The translations under genes were made by a program, and so were the position numbers. Below, piece by piece: positions 24,932 to 33,268 of a stretch of 64,000 bases of DNA. Origin of the DNA: Rhizobium sp. TH2 (GTDB lineage: Bacteria; Pseudomonadota; Alphaproteobacteria; Rhizobiales; Rhizobiaceae). The stretch covers positions 5,679,501 to 5,743,500 of the forward strand of contig NZ_CP062231.1 of the NCBI RefSeq assembly GCF_024707525.1. Direction: 5' to 3'. Each line of letters opens with the position of its first letter. Positions within the stretch are counted from its first letter, which is position 1. The notes beneath the pieces were generated by a model that saw only the letters and a list, made by a program, of their open reading frames with translations, was not told the DNA's origin and searched no databases.

Positions 24932-25629
24932 GCAAGGACAGCACGATGGCCACCCGCCGCACGTTCCTGCGTATGACGCTCGCGGCGACGGCCGCGCTTG
25001 CCCTCCCCACACCGGCAATGCCGGCCCAGCAGGCGATGGCGAAGACGCAGATCTACGATCCCAAGAGCCGCAAATGGGTCAATTACGATAGCCGCAAGGC
25101 GCGCGAATATTACAACCGCAACAAGAAGCAGCCTCCCGAGGCCTTCCGCATGCAGGTCGTCAAGTTCCGCACCGCTGAAAAAGCCGGCACGATCATCATC
25201 GACGGCAACCAGCATTATCTTTATCTGGTGCAGCCCGGCGGCACGGCGATCCGGTATGGCATCGGCGTCGGACGCGACGGCTTCGGCTGGGCCGGCAGGG
25301 TTCGCATCGGACGCATGGCGGAATGGCCGACCTGGACGCCACCGGCGGAAATGGTCGCGCGCGACGAGAAGGCGCGCAAATGGGCTGGCGGCATGCCGGG
25401 CGGTCCGGACAATCCTCTCGGCGCGCGCGCGCTTTATCTCTACGAGGGTGACCAGGATACGATCTACCGCATCCACGGCACGCCGGAGCCGTGGACGATC
25501 GGGCTCGACGTATCCTCGGGATGCATCCGCTTGCGCAACGACGACATTACCGACCTGCATTCACGCATCGAAGTTGGCGCCAAGGTCATTGTGCTGATGC
25601 AGGGCGCGGCCCTCTACAAGGGCGTGTAA
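24928..25629 (+). CDS. L,D-transpeptidase (YkuD/ErfK family)
   Basis: A 233-residue exported enzyme. The start TRRTFLRMTLAATAAL is a twin-arginine-type signal. The YkuD domain spans about residues 85-228: GTIIIDGNQHYLYLV at its beginning and the active site IHGTPEPWTIG (His183) with SSGCIRLRNDD (Cys199). It would cross-link peptidoglycan 3-3 or attach outer-membrane proteins to peptidoglycan. The ATG at 24928 overlaps the stop of the binding-protein gene; an ATG at 24946 is possible. Its neighbours are all envelope genes. Confidence 0.9.
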   Translation: MSKDSTMATRRTFLRMTLAATAALALPTPAMPAQQAMAKTQIYDPKSRKWVNYDSRKAREYYNRNKKQPPEAFRMQVVKFRTAEKAGTIIIDGNQHYLYLVQPGGTAIRYGIGVGRDGFGWAGRVRIGRMAEWPTWTPPAEMVARDEKARKWAGGMPGGPDNPLGARALYLYEGDQDTIYRIHGTPEPWTIGLDVSSGCIRLRNDDITDLHSRIEVGAKVIVLMQGAALYKGV

Positions 25630-25653
25630 ACGAAATCATCGGAGGACAGGAAC

Positions 25654-25980
25654 ATGCAGTCTATTCTCTCGAACGCCACGACACGGCATCGGCTCATTCT
25701 GGCATTGGCTTGCCTTCTGCCGCTTGCCGCCTGCCAAAGCGCGCCGGCACCTGACGCCATGGCGCGTACCACGACCGAGGTCGCGCCGGCCGACCTGCAA
25801 CTGCTTTGCGCCAGTGCTGCGGCGACCGCCGCCAAGGCCGACAGCGCCAAGACGCTGCCGATCAGCTCGAGCAGGGTCGATGACACGACCTATGCGGTGA
25901 AGGTCGATGCGGCGGGTACGAAATACGATTGCACGGTCGGCGCCGACGGTACGGTCAAAACCGTGATGCCCGCGGCATGA
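25654..25980 (+). CDS. Small lipoprotein of unknown function
   Basis: A 108-residue protein with a lipoprotein signal: a hydrophobic stretch LILALACLLPLAAC in which LAAC is the lipobox and Cys33 the lipidated residue. The mature domain is short, with two further cysteines (LLCASAA and KYDCTVG) that could form a disulfide, and ends GADGTVKTVMPAA. It starts 24 bases after the transpeptidase gene with GGAGGACAGGA and its stop overlaps the following small gene by 4 bases. I recognise no family; outer-membrane anchoring is inferred from Ala at position +2 region rather than Asp. Confidence 0.78.
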   Translation: MQSILSNATTRHRLILALACLLPLAACQSAPAPDAMARTTTEVAPADLQLLCASAAATAAKADSAKTLPISSSRVDDTTYAVKVDAAGTKYDCTVGADGTVKTVMPAA

Positions 25981-26174
25981 GGAGCGCCGGGCAACAGGCG
26001 AACCCCGGCCAGTTCAGACCGGAACGGCCTCACGAGGTGTTTGCGGTGATGAACAGTCTGCGCAATCCGCGCCTTGCCGCGATCTATCTTTCACTCGTCA
26101 CTTCGAGTGGAACCGCGGAGGAAATCGAGGAGGCCCGCCGGTTGATAGCGGGCGCCTCGACCGGGAAGGATTGA
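25977..26174 (+). CDS. Small soluble protein, coupled to lipoprotein gene
   Basis: A 65-residue frame beginning MRSAGQQANPGQFRPER whose ATG overlaps the lipoprotein stop as ATGA. The C-terminal half is helical (MNSLRNPRLAAIYLSLVTSS, then EEIEEARRLIAG). No signal peptide or known domain is visible. The overlap and the coherent amphipathic helices support a real gene, but the size leaves doubt. A 60-base gap separates it from the hydrolase gene downstream. Confidence 0.5.
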   Translation: MRSAGQQANPGQFRPERPHEVFAVMNSLRNPRLAAIYLSLVTSSGTAEEIEEARRLIAGASTGKD

Positions 26175-26234
26175 CGCGCCTGACGCCGTTGGCAACCGCT
26201 ACCGGCGCTTCACTTTCGAATTGAGGATTGGCAA

Positions 26235-27554
26235 TTGGTATGTCTTTCTGTTTCTCGCGGCTGGCGGGCGAGGTTTAGGCACCTCGCGGTATTGGCAGCC
26301 CTGTTTGCGGCGCTATCGGGGGTGTTGGCGGGATGCAGCGGCACTCCGAAAGACGTTCTGACGCCGGTTGCCGATACATCTCCCAATTCCAGCAAAGTCG
26401 ACATGCTTATCGCCACCACGCGCGCGCGATCGAAGAATACCGGGGAAATGTACACGGGTGAGCGGGCGCCGCTGGCCTCGTTTGCGGAGATCACCGTCTC
26501 CATTCCTCCGGAGAAAGCGAGGAAGGTCGGTGAGGTCTCCTGGCCCAAGAAGCTTCCATCCAATCCGCAGACCGACTTCGCGACGTTGAAGGCGGACGAA
26601 ATCGATGTCGAGGCTGCCAAGGTGTGGCTGAAGGCGTCTGTCGTCAAGAGCCCCGACCGCAGCGTGCTGGTGTTCATACACGGGTTCAACAACCGGTTCG
26701 AAGACTCCGTCTATCGCTTCGCGCAGATCATCCACGATTCCAACGTCAAGAGCGCACCCATTCTCGTGACCTGGCCGTCGAGAGGAAGCGTTCTCGCTTA
26801 CGGTTACGACCGCGAGAGCACGAATTACACGCGGAATGCTCTCGAAAATCTGTTTCAGTACCTGAAGGAAGATCCTGACGTTCATGAAGTGAACATCCTC
26901 GCCCATTCGATGGGGAATTGGCTGACGCTCGAAGCCTTGCGGCAGATGGCGATTCGCAACGACGGCCTCCCCGCCAAATTCAAGAATGTCATGCTCGCGG
27001 CACCGGATGTCGATGTCGATGTGTTCCGGTCGCAGATCGTCGATATGGGAACACCGCATCCGCAATTCACATTGTTCGTCTCGCGCGACGATCGCGCGCT
27101 GGCTGTCTCGCGACGGGTCTGGGGCGATGTCGAGCGGCTGGGATCCATCGATCCGGAGCAGGCGCCGTACAAGCAGGAACTGGCGGACAACAAGATCAAC
27201 GTGGTTGACCTCACGAAGATGAAGGCGATGGACAGCCTCCACCACGGCAAATTCGCGGAGTCTCCGGAGATCGTCCAGCTCATCGGAACACGCATGTCCG
27301 ATGGGCAGACGCTGACCGATAGCAGGGTCAGCGTCGGAGACAAGATTCTCGCAGGGACGACCAAGGCGGCCCTGGTGGCCGGAAGTACGACCGGTCTGGT
27401 ACTCAGCGCCCCGGTCGCCGTGATCGATCCCGTAACGCGCGACAACTATTCCCATCAGGTGACGGACCTCACCGGCAAGGTAAAGGCGGTTCCGGACTGC
27501 AAGCCGGATGTGCCGGCGCTGGATTGCAAGCCCATTCAGTCCTCCAACCGGTAG
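26235..27554 (+). CDS. Alpha/beta-hydrolase lipoprotein (DUF900 family)
   Basis: About 439 residues. No ATG exists near the N-terminus; a TTG at 26235 with GAGGA seven bases before it is the best start. It gives a basic start and a lipoprotein signal ending LAGC. The hydrolase core matches DUF900: VFIHGFNNRFEDSVYRFAQI, then the nucleophile elbow LAHSMGNW and VMLAAPDVDVDVF, with a late His in DSLHHGKFAESP. It is probably an envelope esterase or lipase; substrate unknown. It is the last gene of the long envelope string that begins at 17814. Confidence 0.85.
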   Translation: MVCLSVSRGWRARFRHLAVLAALFAALSGVLAGCSGTPKDVLTPVADTSPNSSKVDMLIATTRARSKNTGEMYTGERAPLASFAEITVSIPPEKARKVGEVSWPKKLPSNPQTDFATLKADEIDVEAAKVWLKASVVKSPDRSVLVFIHGFNNRFEDSVYRFAQIIHDSNVKSAPILVTWPSRGSVLAYGYDRESTNYTRNALENLFQYLKEDPDVHEVNILAHSMGNWLTLEALRQMAIRNDGLPAKFKNVMLAAPDVDVDVFRSQIVDMGTPHPQFTLFVSRDDRALAVSRRVWGDVERLGSIDPEQAPYKQELADNKINVVDLTKMKAMDSLHHGKFAESPEIVQLIGTRMSDGQTLTDSRVSVGDKILAGTTKAALVAGSTTGLVLSAPVAVIDPVTRDNYSHQVTDLTGKVKAVPDCKPDVPALDCKPIQSSNR

Positions 27555-27641
27555 AAGGCAACGATTAACGCTCGACTTCAAAAGCTCTGGTCATTGCCGC
27601 GCGATTGGGACATTGTACCTTGAACTGTTGGTGTTAATAGA

Positions 27642-28280
27642 ATGAAGAAGTTCTTCAATCACCCGCTGACTGTACGCGTAATCGCTGCGCTTATCTCCGC
27701 TTACATGTACTTCGTACTCGTGACGAGCCGTGTGCAGGTGGTAACTGTTGTGCCCGCTCCTTTGATCCTCGGGCCGGTTGTTCTCGCGAGTTGGCATCAA
27801 CAGATTCCAATGCTACCCATTATGAACCGTCCCAATCCTGCCAAATTGTTTGCACTTGTCGCCGCCAGCCGCGCGGGCGTCGTCATTCGCAAGGTCGCTA
27901 TCTGGTTTGGCATTGACGCCGTGGAGGGCTCACGCCGTCGCGGCGGTTTCGTCGGCGCGCGAACGCTCATCCGCGCGGCGCGTAGCGGCCATTCCCTTTA
28001 CATAACGCCTGACGGCTCGCACGGGCCCGCGCGGATCGCCAAGGAAGGCGCAACCCAGATAGCCCGGCTTGCGCGCCTGCCGCTTATCCCCTGCGCGGCA
28101 TGGCCGGTGCGGGGCAAGACTTTCAATACGTGGGACCGTTTCCGGCTTCCCTATCCGTTTGGAACCATCCGCGTTGCCTATGGCGAACCGCTGCAGACGC
28201 TCACGCCGGCTGAGTTGGGTGATGCGTTGGACGCACTCACCGCCCATGTACAGGAAATAACCACGAATTCAAAAGGCTAA
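27642..28280 (+). CDS. DUF374 / lysophospholipid acyltransferase-like protein
   Basis: A 212-residue protein with an N-terminal membrane anchor (residues 9-29). DUF374 proteins resemble PlsC acyltransferases. Motifs visible are ASWHQQIPMLP (active-site region), LVAASRAGVVIRKVA, SLYITPDGSHGPARIAKEG (acceptor-site motif) and LPLIPCAAWPVRG. In related proteins the PDGxxGP segment binds acyl-phosphate or acyl-CoA. It probably acylates a lipid or lipid A precursor at the inner membrane. The start ATG has no strong ribosome-binding site. It stands alone, 87 bases after the hydrolase gene. Confidence 0.83.
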   Translation: MKKFFNHPLTVRVIAALISAYMYFVLVTSRVQVVTVVPAPLILGPVVLASWHQQIPMLPIMNRPNPAKLFALVAASRAGVVIRKVAIWFGIDAVEGSRRRGGFVGARTLIRAARSGHSLYITPDGSHGPARIAKEGATQIARLARLPLIPCAAWPVRGKTFNTWDRFRLPYPFGTIRVAYGEPLQTLTPAELGDALDALTAHVQEITTNSKG

Positions 28281-28344
28281 GGCCGGCCGACTTGGGGTAC
28301 CGGGTGAGTACGGATGGCGAATACACAGCGTGAACACGATCACA

Positions 28345-28369
28345 GGAACAATAGTCCCGGCGTCACGTT
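28345..28369 (+). promoter_or_regulatory. General stress (EcfG-type) promoter
   Basis: GGAAC (28345-28349) and CGTT (28366-28369) are spaced by 16 bases, the known pattern of alphaproteobacterial EcfG/PhyR general-stress promoters. The site ends 53 bases before the ATG of the small exported protein at 28423, in the right orientation and distance. Confidence 0.55.
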
Positions 28370-28422
28370 TAGACCAATGGCAACACAGCATCTTCCGTAA
28401 TCGTTCAACGGGAGGAATTCCA

Positions 28423-28725
28423 ATGAAGAGGCTTTTGGTCAGCATACTTGCCGCTGTCATGACGACCGCCAGCGTGGCCGTTGCGGAAGCGGACATGCGC
28501 GGCGGCAACAATGAGATCGGCCGCAATTTCAACGATCGTGGCGGTGAATACGAGTATCAGGACGGCTACTGGCGCTATGGCTATCGGGGCCACCGCCACT
28601 GGCGGCGGCACTATTGGCGCGGCGACCGCGTCTATGTCAGCGGCCGTAGAAACGGCTGTTACCGCCTGAAGGTGAACAGATGGGGCGAGGTGCGCTACAA
28701 GCTGCGCCGCGCTTGTCGTTGGTGA
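28423..28725 (+). CDS. Small secreted Arg/Tyr-rich protein, probably stress-induced
   Basis: A 100-residue protein with GGAGG before the ATG. Residues 1-22 are a signal peptide (MKRLLVSILAAVMTTASVAV, then AEA). The mature chain is aromatic and basic (DGYWRYGYRGHRHWRRHYW) and contains two cysteines near the end (NGCYRLKV, LRRACRW). Such short Trp/Tyr/His/Arg-rich exported proteins are common in rhizobia and mostly unstudied. An EcfG-type promoter stands just upstream, suggesting induction by the general stress response. Confidence 0.8.
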   Translation: MKRLLVSILAAVMTTASVAVAEADMRGGNNEIGRNFNDRGGEYEYQDGYWRYGYRGHRHWRRHYWRGDRVYVSGRRNGCYRLKVNRWGEVRYKLRRACRW

Positions 28726-28788
28726 GAGCGGCGAGGCGGCTTTGCTGGCCGCCAACCCATCGGCAATCCCGGCAAATCCATCAATCCA

Positions 28789-28813
28789 CCACGTAAGTTA
28801 CGTGGTTTACGTA
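28789..28813. promoter_or_regulatory. Conserved 25-base motif, copy 2
   Basis: A block beginning CCACGTAAGTTACGTGG and ending TTTACGTA. It differs from copy 1 at 12741-12765 by one base. The left part CACGTAA-G-TTACGTG is a perfect palindrome around one base. It lies 178 bases before the start of the cysteine-rich protein gene at 28992. It is a candidate binding site shared by two promoters 16 kb apart. Confidence 0.55.
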
Positions 28814-28991
28814 TCCCTGCAACCGCGCCACCGCTAGCTTATCTCCAATAAACGGGGTCGATGACGACCGTCGCGGGCCAATGAAGGCGGCTTCCGCGGG
28901 CGGAATCTGCGACCCGAACCTCCCGTGCGAGTTCAAGAATCGATAGCAATTGCAAGGCGGCGGCACGTGAGCCGAAACAGGAGGAACGAGA

Positions 28992-29414
28992 ATGTTGAGG
29001 GGTAGATTTGTCTGGGCGGCGATCCTGATCGCCTTCGTGGCATGCAGCGGATTGGCAAGGGCTCAGACGCTGAGCTACGCCGACGCGGTCACCAAGCTCG
29101 CCGACGACTGCGGCGCCGACATCAAAAAGCTCTGCAAGGGGCTCAACCTCGGCGGCGGCCGCATCGCGAGTTGCCTGCAGGAAAAGTCCGCCAAGGTCTC
29201 GTCCACCTGCAAAGGCACGATCGCTGTGGTCTTCAGTTCGATCGGTACGCGCCAGCAGGCGCAGGCGTCCTACAAGAAGATCTGCAAGGGCGACATCGCG
29301 CGCCGCTGCAAAGGCATCAAGGGCGATGGCTATGTTCTCGCCTGCCTCAACAAGCCCAACAAGCACATCAGCGATGAATGCGCTCAGACGATGACCGATG
29401 CAGGCTGGAGGTAA
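28992..29414 (+). CDS. Exported cysteine-rich repeat protein
   Basis: A 140-residue protein. The signal peptide ends at GLARAQ. The mature chain contains two copies of a Cys-rich GLG1/FGFR-type repeat, visible as CGADIKKLCKG...ASCLQ and CKGDIARRCKG...LACLNK, with regularly spaced cysteines that should form disulfides in the periplasm. The ATG is preceded by AGGAGGAACGAG. The OmpA-like gene begins 4 bases after its stop, so the two form a pair. The family function in bacteria is unknown. Confidence 0.82.
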   Translation: MLRGRFVWAAILIAFVACSGLARAQTLSYADAVTKLADDCGADIKKLCKGLNLGGGRIASCLQEKSAKVSSTCKGTIAVVFSSIGTRQQAQASYKKICKGDIARRCKGIKGDGYVLACLNKPNKHISDECAQTMTDAGWR

Positions 29415-29418
29415 GACA

Positions 29419-29994
29419 ATGAAACAATTCGGAGCAAAAATACTGGCGGCTGTACTCGCGATGACCCTGCTGCCTGGCCTCGCGGCTGCCCAGGAGGTCT
29501 CCCGAGAGCGGATCGTGACGGGGTTGAACAAGCTGACCGCGGCCGCGCCCATCATCGATGTCGAGGTACTCCGGCAGGAAGCCTTGAACAGCGGCGGCAC
29601 GGAAATGTCGGGCCTGCCCAACTGGAGCAAGATCGAAAAGCTGCCGCAGATGGTGGTCGAGATCGACTTCGAGAACAACTCGGTTGCGATCGAGCCGAAG
29701 TCCTATCGAACCCTCGGCATGATCGCCGACGCCCTGCATCATCCGAATCTCTGGGCCTACAAATTCCTGATCATCGGTCACTCCAGTTCGACTGGTGGTG
29801 AAAAGCGCAATATGGAACTGAGCGAACAGCGGGCAGCGGCAATTCGGGAGGCTCTGGCTACCACCTTCGCCATCGATCCAGGGCGGCTTTATGCCATCGG
29901 CGTCGGACAATCCTTCCCGATTCCAGGGTCTGATTCAAAAGCCGCCGCCAACAGGCGCGTCCAGCTCGTCAATCTCGGTATTTTCAGGAAGTAG
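29419..29994 (+). CDS. OmpA-family C-terminal domain protein
   Basis: A 191-residue exported protein beginning MKQFGAKILAAVLA after GGAGGTAAG. The signal peptide ends at GLAAAQ. The OmpA peptidoglycan-binding domain fills the C-terminal 110 residues: VEIDFENNSVAIEPKSY, then IGHSSSTGGEKRNMELSEQR and a final SKAAANRRVQLVNLG. There is no transmembrane barrel, so it is a soluble or lipid-free periplasmic peptidoglycan binder. It is paired with the cysteine-rich protein gene upstream. Confidence 0.85.
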   Translation: MKQFGAKILAAVLAMTLLPGLAAAQEVSRERIVTGLNKLTAAAPIIDVEVLRQEALNSGGTEMSGLPNWSKIEKLPQMVVEIDFENNSVAIEPKSYRTLGMIADALHHPNLWAYKFLIIGHSSSTGGEKRNMELSEQRAAAIREALATTFAIDPGRLYAIGVGQSFPIPGSDSKAAANRRVQLVNLGIFRK

Positions 29995-30098
29995 TCCCGG
30001 ATTTGACATGAAGGCAGGCGGACTGGCCCTACCAAACTGGACATTCCGTTTCCGATACGTGATAGTTGCAAAAGGGTCGGTTATTCCCGGGGGGTGAG

Positions 30099-30749
30099 AT
30101 GGATTTATCTATTATTGACGTAGGCCTTGTCACGAAGCTTCTTCTTCTGCTGCTGATCGGCATGGGACCTAAGATCGCCCTTGTGCCCTTCCTTGAAATG
30201 ACGCAGAAATTCGACGGCCCGACCAAGGCCAAGATCGGCCGTCAGATGGTGCTGACGGCCACCATCACGGCGCTTATCCTTCTTGCTACCGGTGCGCTGC
30301 TGATGCGTCTCCTGCACATCAGCGGGGGCGCGGTCGCGATTGCAGGCGGCATCGTGCTCACACTGCTGGCGCTCAAGATGGCGGCTGGCCCGACCGAGAA
30401 GCATCATGACGACGATCTGGGCGCTCCGGTCGATCCCGAGAAGATCGCGGTCTTTCCCCTCGCCATTCCCTATCTGCTCAATCCGGTCGGCATTACCGTG
30501 CTGATCATCGCGTCCGATGAAATTGTCTCGGTTGCGAGCGCCGCACTTGTGGTGGGCCTTGTCCTCATTGTCGCGGCCTTCGACTATCTGGTGTTTACCA
30601 ATATCGATGTCCTTGCCAAGCGCATGAAGCCCGCGAGCCTCATCATCTCCGAGGTCGTCTTCGGCATTCTGCTGACGGCCGTTGCAGTGACGCTGGTCAT
30701 CAGCGGCCTCAGCCAACTGGGCATCATCTCCGCGAGCGCCGCACACTGA
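30099..30749 (+). CDS. MarC family integral membrane protein
   Basis: A 216-residue protein with about six membrane helices. MarC (UPF0056) motifs are present: MGPKIALVPFLEMTQ near the start, ISGGAVAIAGGIVLTLLALK, and PLAIPYLLNPVGITVLI in the middle. The canonical start of the second repeat usually reads PLAxPxLxGPG; here it reads PLAIPYLLNPVG, a mild deviation. The family is wide-spread but its function is not established. The ATG is chosen after GGGGGTGAG. The efflux pair follows 83 bases downstream on the same strand. Confidence 0.85.
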   Translation: MDLSIIDVGLVTKLLLLLLIGMGPKIALVPFLEMTQKFDGPTKAKIGRQMVLTATITALILLATGALLMRLLHISGGAVAIAGGIVLTLLALKMAAGPTEKHHDDDLGAPVDPEKIAVFPLAIPYLLNPVGITVLIIASDEIVSVASAALVVGLVLIVAAFDYLVFTNIDVLAKRMKPASLIISEVVFGILLTAVAVTLVISGLSQLGIISASAAH

Positions 30750-30832
30750 CTTCGCGCCAGTCCGGTCCGGCAAGGCATTCCGCCAGGCCGGACCAGCCAA
30801 GACCATAGTAGTCAAGTTATGGGGAGCCAGCC

Positions 30833-31936
30833 GTGGCCGCCGACGACATCCAGACAGAACCCGCACCAGCTGCCAAGACCGGAAACCCGTTGCGAAAAGT
30901 CGCGCTGGTCATCATCTTGCTGGCACTGATCCTGTTCGTGCTCTCGGTGTTCATGGAACGCCGCACGCCATCTTCGACCCAGGCGCAGGTCCAGGCCTAT
31001 GTCGTCGGCATTGCACCCGAGGTGACGGGGCGCGTGATCGAGGTCGGCGTGGATGACAATTCTCTCGTGCAGCCAGACCAGATCTTGTTCCGCATCGATC
31101 CGACGAAATACCAGATCGCCGTTGATGAAGCCAAGGCGAGGCTCGAATCCGTCGGCCAGTCGATCGGCGCTTCGGTCGCCAATGTCGATGCCGCCCAGGC
31201 GCGCGTCGTCGAGGCACGCGGCATTCGCGACAACAAGCGCGATGTCTATGCCCGGTCCGAGGTGCTGGTGAAGAAAAAGGTCTTCACCCAGGCGAAGCTG
31301 GATGACGTAAAGGCGGAACTCGACCAGACCGAGGCGACAGTGGTCGCCGCGGAGGCCGATCTCGTCAGGACCCAGCAGGAACTGGGGCCCGCCGGCCAGG
31401 ATAATCCCAAGCTCAAGGAAGCACTTGCCGCTCTCGAGCGTGCCGAGACCGATCTTCTCAGAACCACAGTGCGAGCGCCGTCCGAGGGCGTGGTCACCAA
31501 TCTCCAGCTTTCCGTCGGCAAAGTCGTCAGCGCCGGCCAGTCGGCCATGACATTCATCGATATCGGGACTGTGTGGATTTCGGCCGCCTTCAAGGAAAAC
31601 AGCCTCGAGAACACGAAGGTCGGCAACAGGGCCGAAGTGCTTTTTGACGCGCTTCCCGGACAGCTCTTCACGGCGACCGTCGAAAGTGTTGGCCTCGGCG
31701 TTTCGCAGTCCAATACCGATCCGAGCACCGGCCTTCCGACGATCCGAAACGACACGGGCTGGGTGCAGGAAGCACAACGCTTTCCGATCCGGCTGACACT
31801 CGACGGAGGCCGGCCAAAAGGCGTGCGCTATGGATCGCAGGCAACGGTCCTCATCTATACCGGCGACAATCCGGTGACCAATGCCTGGGGTGCAATGTGG
31901 ATCCGCATCATGTCGGTCCTGACCTATGTCGGGTAG
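30833..31936 (+). CDS. HlyD/EmrA-type membrane fusion protein
   Basis: A 367-residue periplasmic adaptor that starts with GTG after GGGGAGCC. A single membrane helix lies at residues 22-40. The lipoyl halves are visible as AYVVGIAPEVTGRVIEVGVDD and TTVRAPSEGVVTNLQLSVG, flanking a coiled-coil hairpin (residues 90-195). It connects an inner-membrane transporter with an outer-membrane exit duct. The gene overlaps the DUF2955 membrane protein by 11 bases, forming a two-gene efflux unit like AaeAB, which exports aromatic acids. The substrate is not known. Confidence 0.9.
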   Translation: MAADDIQTEPAPAAKTGNPLRKVALVIILLALILFVLSVFMERRTPSSTQAQVQAYVVGIAPEVTGRVIEVGVDDNSLVQPDQILFRIDPTKYQIAVDEAKARLESVGQSIGASVANVDAAQARVVEARGIRDNKRDVYARSEVLVKKKVFTQAKLDDVKAELDQTEATVVAAEADLVRTQQELGPAGQDNPKLKEALAALERAETDLLRTTVRAPSEGVVTNLQLSVGKVVSAGQSAMTFIDIGTVWISAAFKENSLENTKVGNRAEVLFDALPGQLFTATVESVGLGVSQSNTDPSTGLPTIRNDTGWVQEAQRFPIRLTLDGGRPKGVRYGSQATVLIYTGDNPVTNAWGAMWIRIMSVLTYVG

Positions 31937-32975
31937 CGCCGATCAACTGTCCCCCACCGCACTGGCACTTGCCAGGCAGCGGCGCAAGGGATGGCGCGTG
32001 GCGATCGCTGTCTCGATCGGGTTGACCTTTGCCGTATGGATCGGCGCCATCATACCGTTTCTCGGGCCGCTCTTTGCAGCACAGTTCCTGCTGTCGAGTT
32101 CCAGACCCCTGGGCCTCGGCCAGACGCTGGGGGCGGCGATCCTGATTTTCGTCGCCGGCATGTTCTTCATGCTGTTGACCACGATCTTCTCCGATCGCCA
32201 CATCGCCTTCCTGCTGCTGCTCGGGCTGATCTACTTCCTGTGCTTCTTCATGCAGGCCCTCGGCAAGGGCGGAGCCGCCATCTTTCTCATCCTCATCGTG
32301 GCGATCATCGTGCCGCTCATCGGCGTGCTGAATACCGAACTGGCGGGATCCATCCTTTCGATCCTGACCACTGCGGTCGTCACCGGTACCATCCTCATGT
32401 GGCTGGCGCATCTGCTCGTCCCCGAACCAGCCGGAGAGGCGCCAGGCGCGGTGGAGGCACCTGCTTCGTCCAATCCCTATTGGAAAGCGTCGGCCAACAC
32501 GGCAATCCTGTTGATTGCGGTGACAGTCTGCATGGTCAATGATCAGCTCGCGTCGGCGATGGTCATTCCGATCACCGTGGCGTCGATGCTCGGCCAGCTG
32601 GATATCGTCGCCAGCCGCGGCACGGCATTCGGGCTCATCATCGTCAATGTGTTGGGCGGCGTCATCGCCTCGGTCGCCTTTGCCATTCTGGACCTGCGGC
32701 CCAACCTGTTCTTCATGGCGGTCATCGTATTGGTCGTTGCGCTGTTGCTTGGAGGTCGCGCCGCGGCGGAAACCAAGGAGGCGAAAGTGTTTGCCGGCGC
32801 GCTTACCACCTTCCTGATTCTCTTTGGGCTGGGCGTGTCGCCAATTCCAGGAAGTGCGGCCGAATCCTTCAGCACCCGGATCATCTATGTCACGGGGGCA
32901 ATCATGTACGCCTTCCTGCTGGCGGCGCTGCTATGGCCGCGCGCAAGGCGGACGGAGCCCGCCGGCGCCGGTTGA
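31926..32975 (+). CDS. DUF2955/FUSC-like efflux membrane protein
   Basis: A 349-residue protein with ten or more membrane helices arranged as two similar halves separated by a hydrophilic stretch near residue 175-185. Segments such as AVSIGLTFAVWIGAIIPFLG and QLASAMVIPITVASMLGQLD resemble DUF2955 members, which are FUSC-like and partner with HlyD adaptors. It would be the inner-membrane part of the exporter. Its start overlaps the adaptor gene by 11 bases. No regulator is adjacent, and the accessory patch begins immediately after its stop. Confidence 0.85.
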   Translation: MSGSADQLSPTALALARQRRKGWRVAIAVSIGLTFAVWIGAIIPFLGPLFAAQFLLSSSRPLGLGQTLGAAILIFVAGMFFMLLTTIFSDRHIAFLLLLGLIYFLCFFMQALGKGGAAIFLILIVAIIVPLIGVLNTELAGSILSILTTAVVTGTILMWLAHLLVPEPAGEAPGAVEAPASSNPYWKASANTAILLIAVTVCMVNDQLASAMVIPITVASMLGQLDIVASRGTAFGLIIVNVLGGVIASVAFAILDLRPNLFFMAVIVLVVALLLGGRAAAETKEAKVFAGALTTFLILFGLGVSPIPGSAAESFSTRIIYVTGAIMYAFLLAALLWPRARRTEPAGAG

Positions 32976-32994
32976 CTGACGCTCGAAACTGACA

Positions 32995-33210
32995 ATGAGG
33001 ACAATCTTTGGCGCCCGGCGTTGCTCATACATTGTCCTCAACTCCGGCAATCGCAGACATTATGTCGTCGCCAGGACGTGGGGAAACGCTTCCAAGCTTT
33101 GGATTTCTTCAGTCACATCAACGCAATTCACGATTGACGTTGATGTCGATCCCGGGGCTGGGCAGGCGACATTTACCTGGTGGGCAAAGACCTCCAAGAG
33201 CAATCTTTGA
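32995..33210 (+). pseudogene. Possible fragment of a surface or tail-type protein
   Basis: A 71-residue frame whose C-terminal half, STQFTIDVDVDPGAGQATF then TWWAKTS, resembles the closing beta-strand of phage tail or surface proteins. The N-terminal half (MRTIFGARRCSYIVLNSG) has no signal and no ribosome-binding site. I read it as a remnant at the left edge of the accessory patch. It could also be chance. The 293-base gap from 32976 to 33268 holds nothing else. Confidence 0.3.
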
Positions 33211-33268
33211 CGGTCTTGCGGTCACCGTCTAATCGGGGTACGCACTTTTAAAAATCAAGGTAGGCGGG

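Noticed and set aside
32976..33268. Left attachment site duplicate of the tRNA-Ala 3' end
   Set aside because: I searched the left border of the accessory patch for the sequence TGGTGGAGCTAAGCGGG or near copies and saw none.
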